A stretch of DNA of 11,845 nucleotides, taken from an uncultured Actinomycetes bacterium (lineage in GTDB: Bacteria; Actinomycetota; Actinomycetes; Nanopelagicales; Nanopelagicaceae). The notes beneath the pieces were generated by a model. That model worked only from the letters and a program-made list of their open reading frames with translations, was not told where the DNA came from and did not search any database. Position numbers and translations under genes: made by a program. Numbering within the stretch: the stretch's first letter is position 1; each line of letters begins with the position of its first letter. The stretch covers positions 1-11,845 of the forward strand of contig CAIMXQ010000010.1 of NCBI GenBank assembly GCA_903845465.1, written 5' to 3'. This document shows positions 4,965-11,593 of this stretch, piece by piece.

Positions 4965-5734
4965 TTGTCTAGCGGAGTTACATACGCTCCTGAGATACCA
5001 CCATCGACCAGGAAGTTAGCTGCAGTAATAAAGCTTGAATCATCACTTGCAAGGAACGCCACGGCAGCAGCGATTTCAGTAGCTTCAGCAAATCGTCCCA
5101 TTGGAATATGTACCAAGCGACGAGCTGCTCGCTCCTTATCCTTTGCAAAGAGTTCTTGTAGCAAAGGAGTGTTTACTGGTCCAGGAGAAAGAGCATTGAC
5201 GCGGATTCCTTCGCGGCCAAATTGCACACCGAGTTCGCGGCTCATAGAGAGCACGCCACCCTTGGATGCTGTGTATGCGATCTGCGATGTTGCAGCACCC
5301 ATCGTTGCAACGAAAGATGCAGTATTGATAATGGAACCTTTGCCGGCTTTCTGCATATAAGGAATAACAGCCTTGCAGCATAAGAAGACGCTTGTTGTAT
5401 TGACGCGCAGTACGCGCTCCCAAGCATCGAGGCCTGTAGTCAAAATTGAATCATCATCGGGTGGTGAGATACCCGCATTGTTAAAGGCGATATCGATACG
5501 ACCGTACTTATCGAATGCGACCTTATACATATTCTCAACTTCAGCAGAGTTTGTGACATCTGCTTTGACGAAGATTCCACCGGTTTCGGCTGCAATCGCG
5601 TTGCCTGTCGTCTCATTGGTGTCGACTGCAACAACATGAGCACCTTCTGCTGCCAAGCGAAGCGCGGTTGCATAACCGATTCCGCTACCTGCACCAGTGA
5701 TGACTGCGACTCTGCCCTCTAAACGCTTACTCAT
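4961..5734 (-). CDS. Short-chain dehydrogenase/reductase (SDR), classical type
   Basis: The 257-residue classical SDR oxidises an alcohol or reduces a ketone with a nicotinamide cofactor. Visible motifs are T-G-A-G-S-G-I-G (13-20), Asp38 at the end of strand two (favours NAD over NADP), N-N-A-G (85-88), Asn112, Ser140, Tyr154 and Lys158, so the catalytic tetrad is complete. The C-terminal F-L-V-D-G-G motif is also present. It is the last gene of the permease-ligase-aldehyde dehydrogenase run: ATG 5734 lies 14 bases after the aldehyde dehydrogenase stop and has AGGGG seven bases upstream. In this setting a likely job is oxidation of a hydroxyl group on a gamma-glutamylated amine to the aldehyde. 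Substrate is inferred from context; many SDRs carry vague names such as 3-oxoacyl-ACP reductase. Confidence 0.93.
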   Translation of the reverse strand: MSKRLEGRVAVITGAGSGIGYATALRLAAEGAHVVAVDTNETTGNAIAAETGGIFVKADVTNSAEVENMYKVAFDKYGRIDIAFNNAGISPPDDDSILTTGLDAWERVLRVNTTSVFLCCKAVIPYMQKAGKGSIINTASFVATMGAATSQIAYTASKGGVLSMSRELGVQFGREGIRVNALSPGPVNTPLLQELFAKDKERAARRLVHIPMGRFAEATEIAAAVAFLASDDSSFITAANFLVDGGISGAYVTPLDN

Positions 5735-5748
5735 CGGATATCCCCTAG

Positions 5749-7110
5749 TTATTTCTCTGTTGAGATAAAAACGTTTTTTACCTCAGTAAATGAATCAAGT
5801 GCATCTGGGCCAAGTTCTCGTCCCAAACCAGATTGCTTGTAACCCCCGAATGGAGTCCAATATCGAACAGAAGAGTTTGAATTGACCGATAAATTGCCAG
5901 CTTCGACAGCGCGCGAAACGCGGATTGCCTTTGCAGAATCACGAGTCCAAATCGACCCTGATAGCCCAAACTCTGTGTCATTGGCTTTGGCGATCGCATC
6001 ATCTTCGCCGTCAAAGGTCATGACAGATACAACGGGGCCGAAGATCTCTTCGTTCCACGCCTTTGATTTCGTTGACGTTGGAAGCAAAACGGTTGGTGGC
6101 AACCAGAATCCTGCACCGCTTGGAGCGCTACCCGTAAAGGCCACAGGTTCATCGAGATATTTCTCAACGGCAGCCTTCTGCTTTGCCGAAATCATTGGTC
6201 CCATATCCGCTGTTGCAAGAGATGGATCTTCGACTCGGAACTTCTTGACCGCGACTTCAAATGCAGACATAAATTTATCGAAGGCAGATTTTTCAACCAG
6301 GATGCGAGAACGTGCGCAGCAATCTTGACCAGCATTATCAAAGACGGCTCCAGGTGCATTTGCAGCAGCCTTTTCAATATCGCTATCGGCGAAGATAACG
6401 TTTGCGCTCTTGCCACCGAGTTCGAGAGTGACGCGCTTTACCTGATCTGCGCACCCTGCCATGATCGATTTACCGACTTCGGTAGAACCTGTAAAGACAA
6501 TCTTGCGAACCTTGGGGTGTGTGACAAAACGTGCACCGACTACTGAGCCTTTTCCAGGTATAACTGTGAATACATCCTTCGGAATTCCTGCTTCTAGCGC
6601 TAATTCAGCCAAACGCATTGCAGTCATTGGTGTGTATTCTGCAGGTTTTAATACAACGGTATTGCCCGCAGCAAGTGCTGGTGCAAATCCCCAGCCGGCA
6701 ATCGGCATCGGAAAGTTCCAAGGAACAATCACGCCAATAACACCGAGAGGTTCTTTAAAAGTAATATCGATTCCATTAGGAACTGGAATCTGCTTACCAA
6801 ATAAACGCTCAGGTGCTGCCGAGTAATAATTTAAAACGTTGGCGACGTTATCGGCCTCCCACAAAGCATTACCGCGCGTGTGGCCTGAGTTCTCGATTTC
6901 GATTGCAGCAAGTTCTTCGCGATGCGCGCTGACCACCGAAGCGAAAGAACGAAGCATCTTTGCTCGATCTCCCGGTGCTACATCGCGCCATGTTTCAAAG
7001 GCCTTATATGCACGCTCGATAGCAGCATCAGTTGCCGCCTCGTCCGCTAGCTCTATTGCTTTCACAACCTTTTCGGTTGCAGGGTTGATTACCTCATATA
7101 CCGAAGACAT
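5749..7110 (-). CDS. NAD(P)-dependent aldehyde dehydrogenase
   Basis: The 453-residue aldehyde dehydrogenase superfamily enzyme oxidises an aldehyde to a carboxylate. Key elements are P-W-N-F-P (130-134, Asn132 of the oxyanion site), F-T-G-S-T-E-V-G (206-213, cofactor loop), L-E-L-G-G-K (Glu230, general base), and F-D-N-A-G-Q-D-C-C (nucleophile Cys264). N-E-E-I-F-G-P-V (353-360) and the C-terminal P-F-G-G-Y-K-Q-S-G are intact. It is shorter than the usual 475-500 residues because the stretch after the catalytic Cys (around 315-340) is compressed. The start at 7110, four bases after the ligase stop with AAAGG upstream, is better than a longer frame that would overlap the ligase by about 110 bases. 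By position it corresponds to PuuC-like enzymes acting on gamma-glutamyl aldehydes; the substrate is inferred. Confidence 0.94.
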   Translation of the reverse strand: MSSVYEVINPATEKVVKAIELADEAATDAAIERAYKAFETWRDVAPGDRAKMLRSFASVVSAHREELAAIEIENSGHTRGNALWEADNVANVLNYYSAAPERLFGKQIPVPNGIDITFKEPLGVIGVIVPWNFPMPIAGWGFAPALAAGNTVVLKPAEYTPMTAMRLAELALEAGIPKDVFTVIPGKGSVVGARFVTHPKVRKIVFTGSTEVGKSIMAGCADQVKRVTLELGGKSANVIFADSDIEKAAANAPGAVFDNAGQDCCARSRILVEKSAFDKFMSAFEVAVKKFRVEDPSLATADMGPMISAKQKAAVEKYLDEPVAFTGSAPSGAGFWLPPTVLLPTSTKSKAWNEEIFGPVVSVMTFDGEDDAIAKANDTEFGLSGSIWTRDSAKAIRVSRAVEAGNLSVNSNSSVRYWTPFGGYKQSGLGRELGPDALDSFTEVKNVFISTEK

Positions 7111-7114
7111 ATTG

Positions 7115-8482
7115 TTAAAACCTTTCGAAGTTTCTAAAGAGCTCCCAATCAGTGACAGCCTTGCCATATGCATCGAGTTCGACCTGAGCCATGTTGGTGT
7201 AATGCGCCTGAACTTCTGCGCCAAATACTGATTTCACCCACGCGCTCTCGGACCACAACTTCTGTGCTTCCAGCATGCTAGATGGTACTCGCTCTGAATC
7301 TGAATCGTATGCGTTTCCTTGGAATGCATCTTCTAACTTCAATTTGCGATTGATGCCATCGAGACCTGCTGCGATGATTCCGGCAACTGCAAGATATGGG
7401 TTTACATCTCCACCGGGAACTCGGTTTTCAAGTCGAAGTGATTGTCCATGGCCCACCAAACGAAGCGCACAGGTGCGGTTATCGCGTCCCCAACGAATTG
7501 CTGTTGGCGCAAATGATCCTGGGACATATCGCTTATATGAATTGATATTTGGTGCAAATAAGAGAGAAATTTCTTTTAAGTGTGCGATCTGTCCTGCGAT
7601 AAAGGAGCGACCCACATCAGAGAGACCTTGCTCTTTATCTGATTCATCTGCCATCACCATGCTGCCATCAAGGCCGCGGAATGAGCAGTGAATATGAGAT
7701 GAGTTTCCTTCCTTCTGATTTGGCTTAGCCATAAAAGTAAGCGCATATCCCTCTTGCGCTGCGATCTCTTTCGCGCCATTTTTATAAATCACATGGTTAT
7801 CGCAATTGGAGAGCGCATCACCATATTTAAATGCAATCTCGTGCTGTCCAAAGTTACATTCGCCCTTCACGGACTCGACAGTCATGCCAGCGCCAGACAT
7901 TCCCATACGGATGGTGCGCAGCAACGGTTCGATACGTGATCCACCCATGATGGAGTAATCGACGTTATAGAGATTAACGGGAGTTAAGTCACGATAGGCC
8001 TTCATCCAGGCTTCTTCGTAGGTATCGTGATAGACAACAAATTCAAGTTCTGTTCCGACCATCGCCTGCATTCCTGCATCGGCGAGAGCTTTGACTTGCT
8101 TGCGCAATATTTGGCGAGGAGATGCAACAACATCGGTGCCATCGAGCCACTGCACATCGGCCAATAACATCGCTGCCCCTGGCTGCCAAGGAATACGACG
8201 CAAGGTAGAGATGTCAGGAATCATGGCGAAATCGGCATAACCGCGCTCCCACGATGACATCTCATACCCTGCGACAGTATTCATTTCTATATCTGCAGCA
8301 AGAAGGTAGTTACAACCTTCAGTGCCGTGCTTCAGAACTTCATCAAGGAAGTACTGCCCATGCACGCGCTTTCCTACAAGACGACCTTGCATATCAGTCA
8401 TTGCAATGACCACTGTATCTATTGCTCCTGAGCCGATCTCGGAACGGAGCTCTTCAACTGTCATTGCAGCCACGGATATCAC
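7115..8482 (-). CDS. Glutamine-synthetase-like gamma-glutamyl amine/polyamine ligase
   Basis: The 455-residue member of the glutamine synthetase superfamily is of the PuuA/GlnA3/GlnA4/IpuC kind, joining glutamate to an amine with ATP. Visible are the T-D-M-Q-G-R-L-V-G-K-R N-terminal block (29-39), T-E-L-E-F (Glu145, Glu147), Glu208 and Q-H-E-I (213-216), H-I-H-C (263-266), R-Y-V-P-G (318-322), N-R-T-C-A-L-R (335-341) and L-E-N-R-V-P-G (351-357). Metal, ATP and glutamate residues are kept. The true glutamine synthetase signatures for ammonium are absent: no D-G-S-S after the N-terminal domain, and P-G-S-F-A-P where the flap Glu (E327 in E. coli) should be. This favours an amine substrate. The start is uncertain: GTG 8482 has a weak purine tract upstream, and ATG 8464 (Met7) fits family length equally well. 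Confidence 0.92.
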   Translation of the reverse strand: MISVAAMTVEELRSEIGSGAIDTVVIAMTDMQGRLVGKRVHGQYFLDEVLKHGTEGCNYLLAADIEMNTVAGYEMSSWERGYADFAMIPDISTLRRIPWQPGAAMLLADVQWLDGTDVVASPRQILRKQVKALADAGMQAMVGTELEFVVYHDTYEEAWMKAYRDLTPVNLYNVDYSIMGGSRIEPLLRTIRMGMSGAGMTVESVKGECNFGQHEIAFKYGDALSNCDNHVIYKNGAKEIAAQEGYALTFMAKPNQKEGNSSHIHCSFRGLDGSMVMADESDKEQGLSDVGRSFIAGQIAHLKEISLLFAPNINSYKRYVPGSFAPTAIRWGRDNRTCALRLVGHGQSLRLENRVPGGDVNPYLAVAGIIAAGLDGINRKLKLEDAFQGNAYDSDSERVPSSMLEAQKLWSESAWVKSVFGAEVQAHYTNMAQVELDAYGKAVTDWELFRNFERF

Positions 8483-8493
8483 ATCTCTTTCTT

Positions 8494-8511
8494 GTAGGTA
8501 GCGTGTAGGTA
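8494..8511. repeat. Tandem direct repeat TACCTAC-ACGC-TACCTAC in the permease-ligase gap
   Basis: On the minus strand, two copies of TACCTAC begin 11 bases apart, one helical turn, in the 40-base gap between the permease stop and the ligase start. It could be a protein-binding site or an mRNA element affecting ligase expression. Short repeats arise by chance, so function is unproven. Confidence 0.35.
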
Positions 8512-8522
8512 AAACGAATTAC

Positions 8523-10064
8523 TTAGATCGTGCGCTTTGGTCCTGTAAACCACTTCTTCGCTGAGACCTGCCACCAGATCGCAAGGATAAGAAGTGCTCC
8601 ACCAGTAACGATTGGCGCATAGTTCACAGCTGTCCAGGTGAAGTCTTTATTTCCTGGAGTTCCAGCTGGAGCAATTGGCAATACGAAGTAGATAGTGATG
8701 AAGACAATTTCAGCAACTGCCAAAGATCCCATCCACTTGTACTTCTTACCAAGAGTCCATGCACCTGGCTTAAATGAATCTCCCGCCTTCAAGCGAAGGT
8801 AGATAGGAATCATAAATGCGAGGTAGAGAGAAATTACGCAGACAGAGACAACTGCATAGAAGGCAGTTGGCACACCTGTTGGTGACTTCCAGAGAGCAGG
8901 AAGTGTCAACACAACGCCAGCAACTGCAGATGCAAGTACTGCGTTAATTGGAACACCGTGGTTATTGACCTTCTTCCAAAGATTTCCTCCAGGAACTGCG
9001 CCATCGCGGCTAAATGCATACATCATGCGTGAACACGATGTAAGGCAAGCAGTAACACAGAAGATCTGGCCCACAGTCGTGATGATCATCAGCAACTTGA
9101 ACTTCACGCCAGTGCCAAGCGCTGTTGCAAGCACTGCAATGATCGATCCGCCGCCGTATGGGTTGACCTTAGGGTCAAATGAGTTGATTACATCTGTATT
9201 TGTTGCGACATAGAGGAATGCCATCAACAAGATATATCCACCGATTGCTGAGTAGAAGATCGACTTCCAGATTCCCTTAGCAGATGAGATATGTGCATCC
9301 TTTGTCTCTTCAGATAAGTGAGCAGATGCATCAAAGCCGGTAATTGTGTACTGGGTGAGCAAGAAGCCCAACGGAAGTACTAAGTACCAGTAAGTGTGAT
9401 CACTAAATCCTGAATTATTAATCTTTGTCGTATACATCCAGTGCAGTGACTGATGACTAGAAGTTCCAAAGACCAAAATTCCAACAATCAGAGCAGCACC
9501 AAATACGTGCCACCAGACTGAAATATTGTTAAATGCTGCAAGCAATTTCGAGCTGTAAATATTGATCACAGTTGCGAAAGCAACAACAATCAAGAAGAGA
9601 ACGAACTGCTGCTTGATGAAATCTCCACCCATGAAACTTGTTGAATAGCTTGGTGCGTAGAGACCAATAATGCTGTTGATAAATCCTGTCACGCCATAAC
9701 CAACGGATGCGGTTACAGAGACAAGACCGATGAGGTTGAGCCAGCCGGTAAAGAATCCGGCCTTAGCTCCCCCGAGCTTTGCAGCCCACCAATAGATACC
9801 ACCGGATGTTGGGTATGCAGATGCAAGCTCTGACATACAGAAGCCGATGATGAGAATAAGAGTTGCGATGATCGGCCAGCCGATAGAGATTGCGACTGGT
9901 CCGCCGTTATTCCATGCCTGCGCGAATGTTGTGAAACATCCAGCCAAGATGGAGATGATGGAGAATGAAATTGCGAAGTTAGAGAACGAGCTCCAGCTTC
10001 GCGTAAGTTCCTGCTTGTATCCAAGTTCAGCTAAGCGACGTTCATCGTCATTGAGAGTGCTCAT
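8523..10064 (-). CDS. APC-superfamily amino acid/amine permease (ACT/BAT1-UGA4-like)
   Basis: The 513-residue inner-membrane transporter has about twelve hydrophobic segments. The N-terminal E-R-R-L-A-E-L-G-Y-K-Q-E-L-T-R (8-22) followed by F-A-I-S-F-S-I-I-S-I-L, the Y-P-T-S-G-G-I-Y-W-W block (84-93), and the central G-F-D-A-S-A-H-L-S-E-E-T-K signature place it in the amino acid/choline/GABA branch of the APC superfamily. Members import GABA, choline, ethanolamine, polyamines or amino acids by proton symport. The longer frame to 10166 adds a basic, unconserved 34-residue tail, so I choose ATG 10064, with GAAGG about eleven bases upstream. It is the first gene of the ligase-dehydrogenase run and probably brings in the amine that the ligase conjugates. 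Substrate cannot be read from sequence. Confidence 0.92.
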   Translation of the reverse strand: MSTLNDDERRLAELGYKQELTRSWSSFSNFAISFSIISILAGCFTTFAQAWNNGGPVAISIGWPIIATLILIIGFCMSELASAYPTSGGIYWWAAKLGGAKAGFFTGWLNLIGLVSVTASVGYGVTGFINSIIGLYAPSYSTSFMGGDFIKQQFVLFLIVVAFATVINIYSSKLLAAFNNISVWWHVFGAALIVGILVFGTSSHQSLHWMYTTKINNSGFSDHTYWYLVLPLGFLLTQYTITGFDASAHLSEETKDAHISSAKGIWKSIFYSAIGGYILLMAFLYVATNTDVINSFDPKVNPYGGGSIIAVLATALGTGVKFKLLMIITTVGQIFCVTACLTSCSRMMYAFSRDGAVPGGNLWKKVNNHGVPINAVLASAVAGVVLTLPALWKSPTGVPTAFYAVVSVCVISLYLAFMIPIYLRLKAGDSFKPGAWTLGKKYKWMGSLAVAEIVFITIYFVLPIAPAGTPGNKDFTWTAVNYAPIVTGGALLILAIWWQVSAKKWFTGPKRTI

Positions 10065-10180
10065 GCAGTAGTAACCCTTCCAGTTAGCGGGGCGGGGACG
10101 GCCTCGTGCCTTGATGTACAGACCATTTCTACTCTTTGCCTCACGATAAAGAAAGGCTATTTGCATGATTAGATTGGACT
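10065..10180. promoter_or_regulatory. Divergent promoter region between permease operon and class II amidotransferase
   Basis: These 116 bases separate two divergently transcribed genes and must hold both promoters. The plus-strand side has a -10-like box next to ATG 10181. The minus-strand side has a GC-rich block (about 10089-10112, with GGGGCGGGG) that would lie in the permease leader. I see no clear -35/-10 pair for the permease and no regulator gene nearby. Confidence 0.5.
10170..10175 (+). promoter_or_regulatory. -10-like TAGATT before the class II amidotransferase
   Basis: TAGATT fits TANNNT and ends five bases before ATG 10181. There is no SD, so transcription may begin at the ATG. 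A -35 box is not evident. Confidence 0.4.
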
Positions 10181-10924
10181 ATGTGCAGACTTCTTGGCTT
10201 TTCCTCAAAGAATTCATCAACTCTGCCGCAACTCCTAGGCCAAGACCTTGACAATTTCGTAGCTCTCTCCCAAATACATTGCGATGGCTGGGGCTATGCA
10301 CATGTCGAACACTCATCAACTCACGCAGAAAACTTTCGCGAGCCAATCCCTGCAATTGATTCATCACACCTTGCAGAACAAATAGGAACTCCCACTGACG
10401 GTGCACTTCTTCACTTCCGCTGGGCTTCTAAAGGTCTCGATGTCAAAGAATCAAACACGCATCCATTTACGTACGAAGGCATCTCCTTTATACACAATGG
10501 ATCCTTCGCACCCTTTGATGTACTCAAGCCATATATCTCTGATGAATATCTCAAACTTGCACAAGGTGAAACAGACTCAGAGCTCTACTTCTTCTACCTT
10601 TTAACTGAAATAAAGAAGCACGGCTTCCTGCCCGGCATTAAATCGGCGCTCACATTTATCAAAGCCAATATCTCTCATAGCAGCGCCAACATGATGATCA
10701 TGAATAAAGATTTCTTTGTCACCGCCTGCCGCTACAACCAAGATCGAATCCCAGATCTCTTCAAGAAAGATAGCGACTACTACGAACTACGTTACAAAGA
10801 AGTCGACGGCGCAGTCCTTGTCGCATCTAGCGGCTGGAACCAAGATGGCTGGACAATGCTCGAGAACGATTCCTTGCTTATCGTCGACCGTAGCAACCAG
10901 TCACACTCAACTTTGTCTATGTGA
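10181..10924 (+). CDS. Class II glutamine amidotransferase (YafJ/EgtC-like, N-terminal Cys)
   Basis: The 247-residue N-terminal-nucleophile amidotransferase begins M-C-R-L-L-G-F, so removing Met exposes catalytic Cys2. Further family marks are C-D-G-W-G-Y (34-39), H-F-R-W-A-S (78-83), F-I-H-N-G-S-F (103-109, oxyanion Asn and Gly) and G-E-T-D-S-E-L (129-135). It is a lone glutaminase domain with no synthase partner, like YafJ and the ergothioneine enzyme EgtC, which cleaves a gamma-glutamyl amide from a larger molecule rather than glutamine. Divergence from the permease-ligase operon makes gamma-glutamyl amide hydrolysis in that pathway a tempting inference. The start must be 10181 to expose the Cys. 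No SD is present; a -10-like TAGATT suggests a leaderless message. Its stop lies about 30 bases from that of a convergent small gene. Confidence 0.92.
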   Translation: MCRLLGFSSKNSSTLPQLLGQDLDNFVALSQIHCDGWGYAHVEHSSTHAENFREPIPAIDSSHLAEQIGTPTDGALLHFRWASKGLDVKESNTHPFTYEGISFIHNGSFAPFDVLKPYISDEYLKLAQGETDSELYFFYLLTEIKKHGFLPGIKSALTFIKANISHSSANMMIMNKDFFVTACRYNQDRIPDLFKKDSDYYELRYKEVDGAVLVASSGWNQDGWTMLENDSLLIVDRSNQSHSTLSM

Positions 10925-10954
10925 TCTGAGCAAAGGCTGCAAGAAAGAACTTAT

Positions 10955-11080
10955 CTAGCTCTCGAAATCTCCGCCACGTCCAGTGATCTTACGGCGATTA
11001 TTACGCGGTCTCTCGTAGGTAAATACGAGAAAAACCGCTGCGGCGGCGTAGATACCGATAATGAGGAAGCCGATCTTCAC
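10955..11080 (-). CDS. 41-residue single-helix membrane protein (hypothetical)
   Basis: The minus strand holds a short frame of 41 codons from GTG 11080 to TAG at 10955. The product has one hydrophobic helix (about residues 3-22, I-G-F-L-I-I-G-I-Y-A-A-A-A-V-F-L-V-F) and a basic tail (E-R-P-R-N-N-R-R-K-I-T-G-R-G-G-D-F-E-S), a layout that fits a small inner-membrane protein with the tail in the cytoplasm. GTG starts ten bases after the stop of the upstream membrane-protein gene; GGAAAG overlapping that stop may act as SD, although the spacing (13) is long. Tight packing and the clear membrane-plus-basic-tail pattern favour a real gene. I do not recognise a named family. Confidence 0.6.
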   Translation of the reverse strand: MKIGFLIIGIYAAAAVFLVFTYERPRNNRRKITGRGGDFES

Positions 11081-11090
11081 AACTGTCAGA

Positions 11091-11468
11091 TTACTTTCCG
11101 AGTATTGCCCATGTGACTAGTGCGAAAGTTGCAACGCCCAAGCCGACGATACCAATAGCTGTCAATGAGAGAAGGCTGCGTGATTCAGCAATCTTCTGCG
11201 CGAGTGCTGATGGCTTATCAATGCGCTTGAGATCAACGAGCAGAGCCTCTGCCTCGCGAATCGTTGCATACTGAGTAATCATTGCAAGGATTCCCGTGGT
11301 TGCTGCCACACCCAGTGCAAGATACTTGGCTGCACTTGTTGCACCCTGGAAGTATCCAAGAGCTGCTAGAACCATGACGCCGATAAGAACGAGCGCTGGC
11401 GCTACTTGTGCCTGAATAACTTGTGAACGCTTCTTATTCCATAGCTCTAAAAGTGATAGTTCATTCAT
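11091..11468 (-). CDS. Three-helix membrane protein of unknown function
   Basis: The 125-residue protein starts with a short charged amphipathic segment (M-N-E-L-S-L-L-E-L-W-N-K-K-R) and has three hydrophobic stretches at about 23-40, 48-69 and 99-121. A charged loop (70-98, with R-E-A-E-A-L-L-V-D-L-K-R) separates the last two. No catalytic or transport motif is visible and I recognise no family. The frame extends to 11516, but the extra N-terminus looks non-coding, so ATG 11468 is preferred, with GGAA about eight bases upstream. The 41-residue gene follows after ten bases, so they are probably co-transcribed. The ABC permease gene upstream ends 125 bases away, leaving room for an independent promoter. 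Confidence 0.75.
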   Translation of the reverse strand: MNELSLLELWNKKRSQVIQAQVAPALVLIGVMVLAALGYFQGATSAAKYLALGVAATTGILAMITQYATIREAEALLVDLKRIDKPSALAQKIAESRSLLSLTAIGIVGLGVATFALVTWAILGK

Positions 11469-11593
11469 GATATTTCCGGCTCTACATATGCGAGGCGAAT
11501 TGCCCCATCTCTGCACCTCAAGGGTATCTCCTGAGTTAGCTGGGCGCTAGAGAGCACACTTACTGACTTACCTCGAGCGCGTCGGTATAAAAG

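Noticed and set aside
5882..6328. 148-codon plus-strand open frame inside the aldehyde dehydrogenase
   Set aside because: It lies entirely antisense to a well-supported enzyme gene, has no family features and no SD.
7111..7224. N-terminal extension of the aldehyde dehydrogenase frame
   Set aside because: The extra 38 residues overlap the end of the ligase gene and resemble no aldehyde dehydrogenase. ATG 7110 has proper spacing and an SD-like AAAGG.
10065..10166. 34-residue N-terminal extension of the permease
   Set aside because: It is basic and unlike APC transporters, and would occupy nearly the whole divergent promoter region.
4233..10924. Calling the cluster a complete Puu polyamine pathway
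   Set aside because: No flavin amine oxidase (PuuB) or aminotransferase is present in the window, and an SDR is present instead.
11484..11510. Eight-codon upstream ORF (starting ATG GGG CAA) before the three-helix protein gene
   Set aside because: It is very short with no attenuator structure visible; chance is the simplest explanation.
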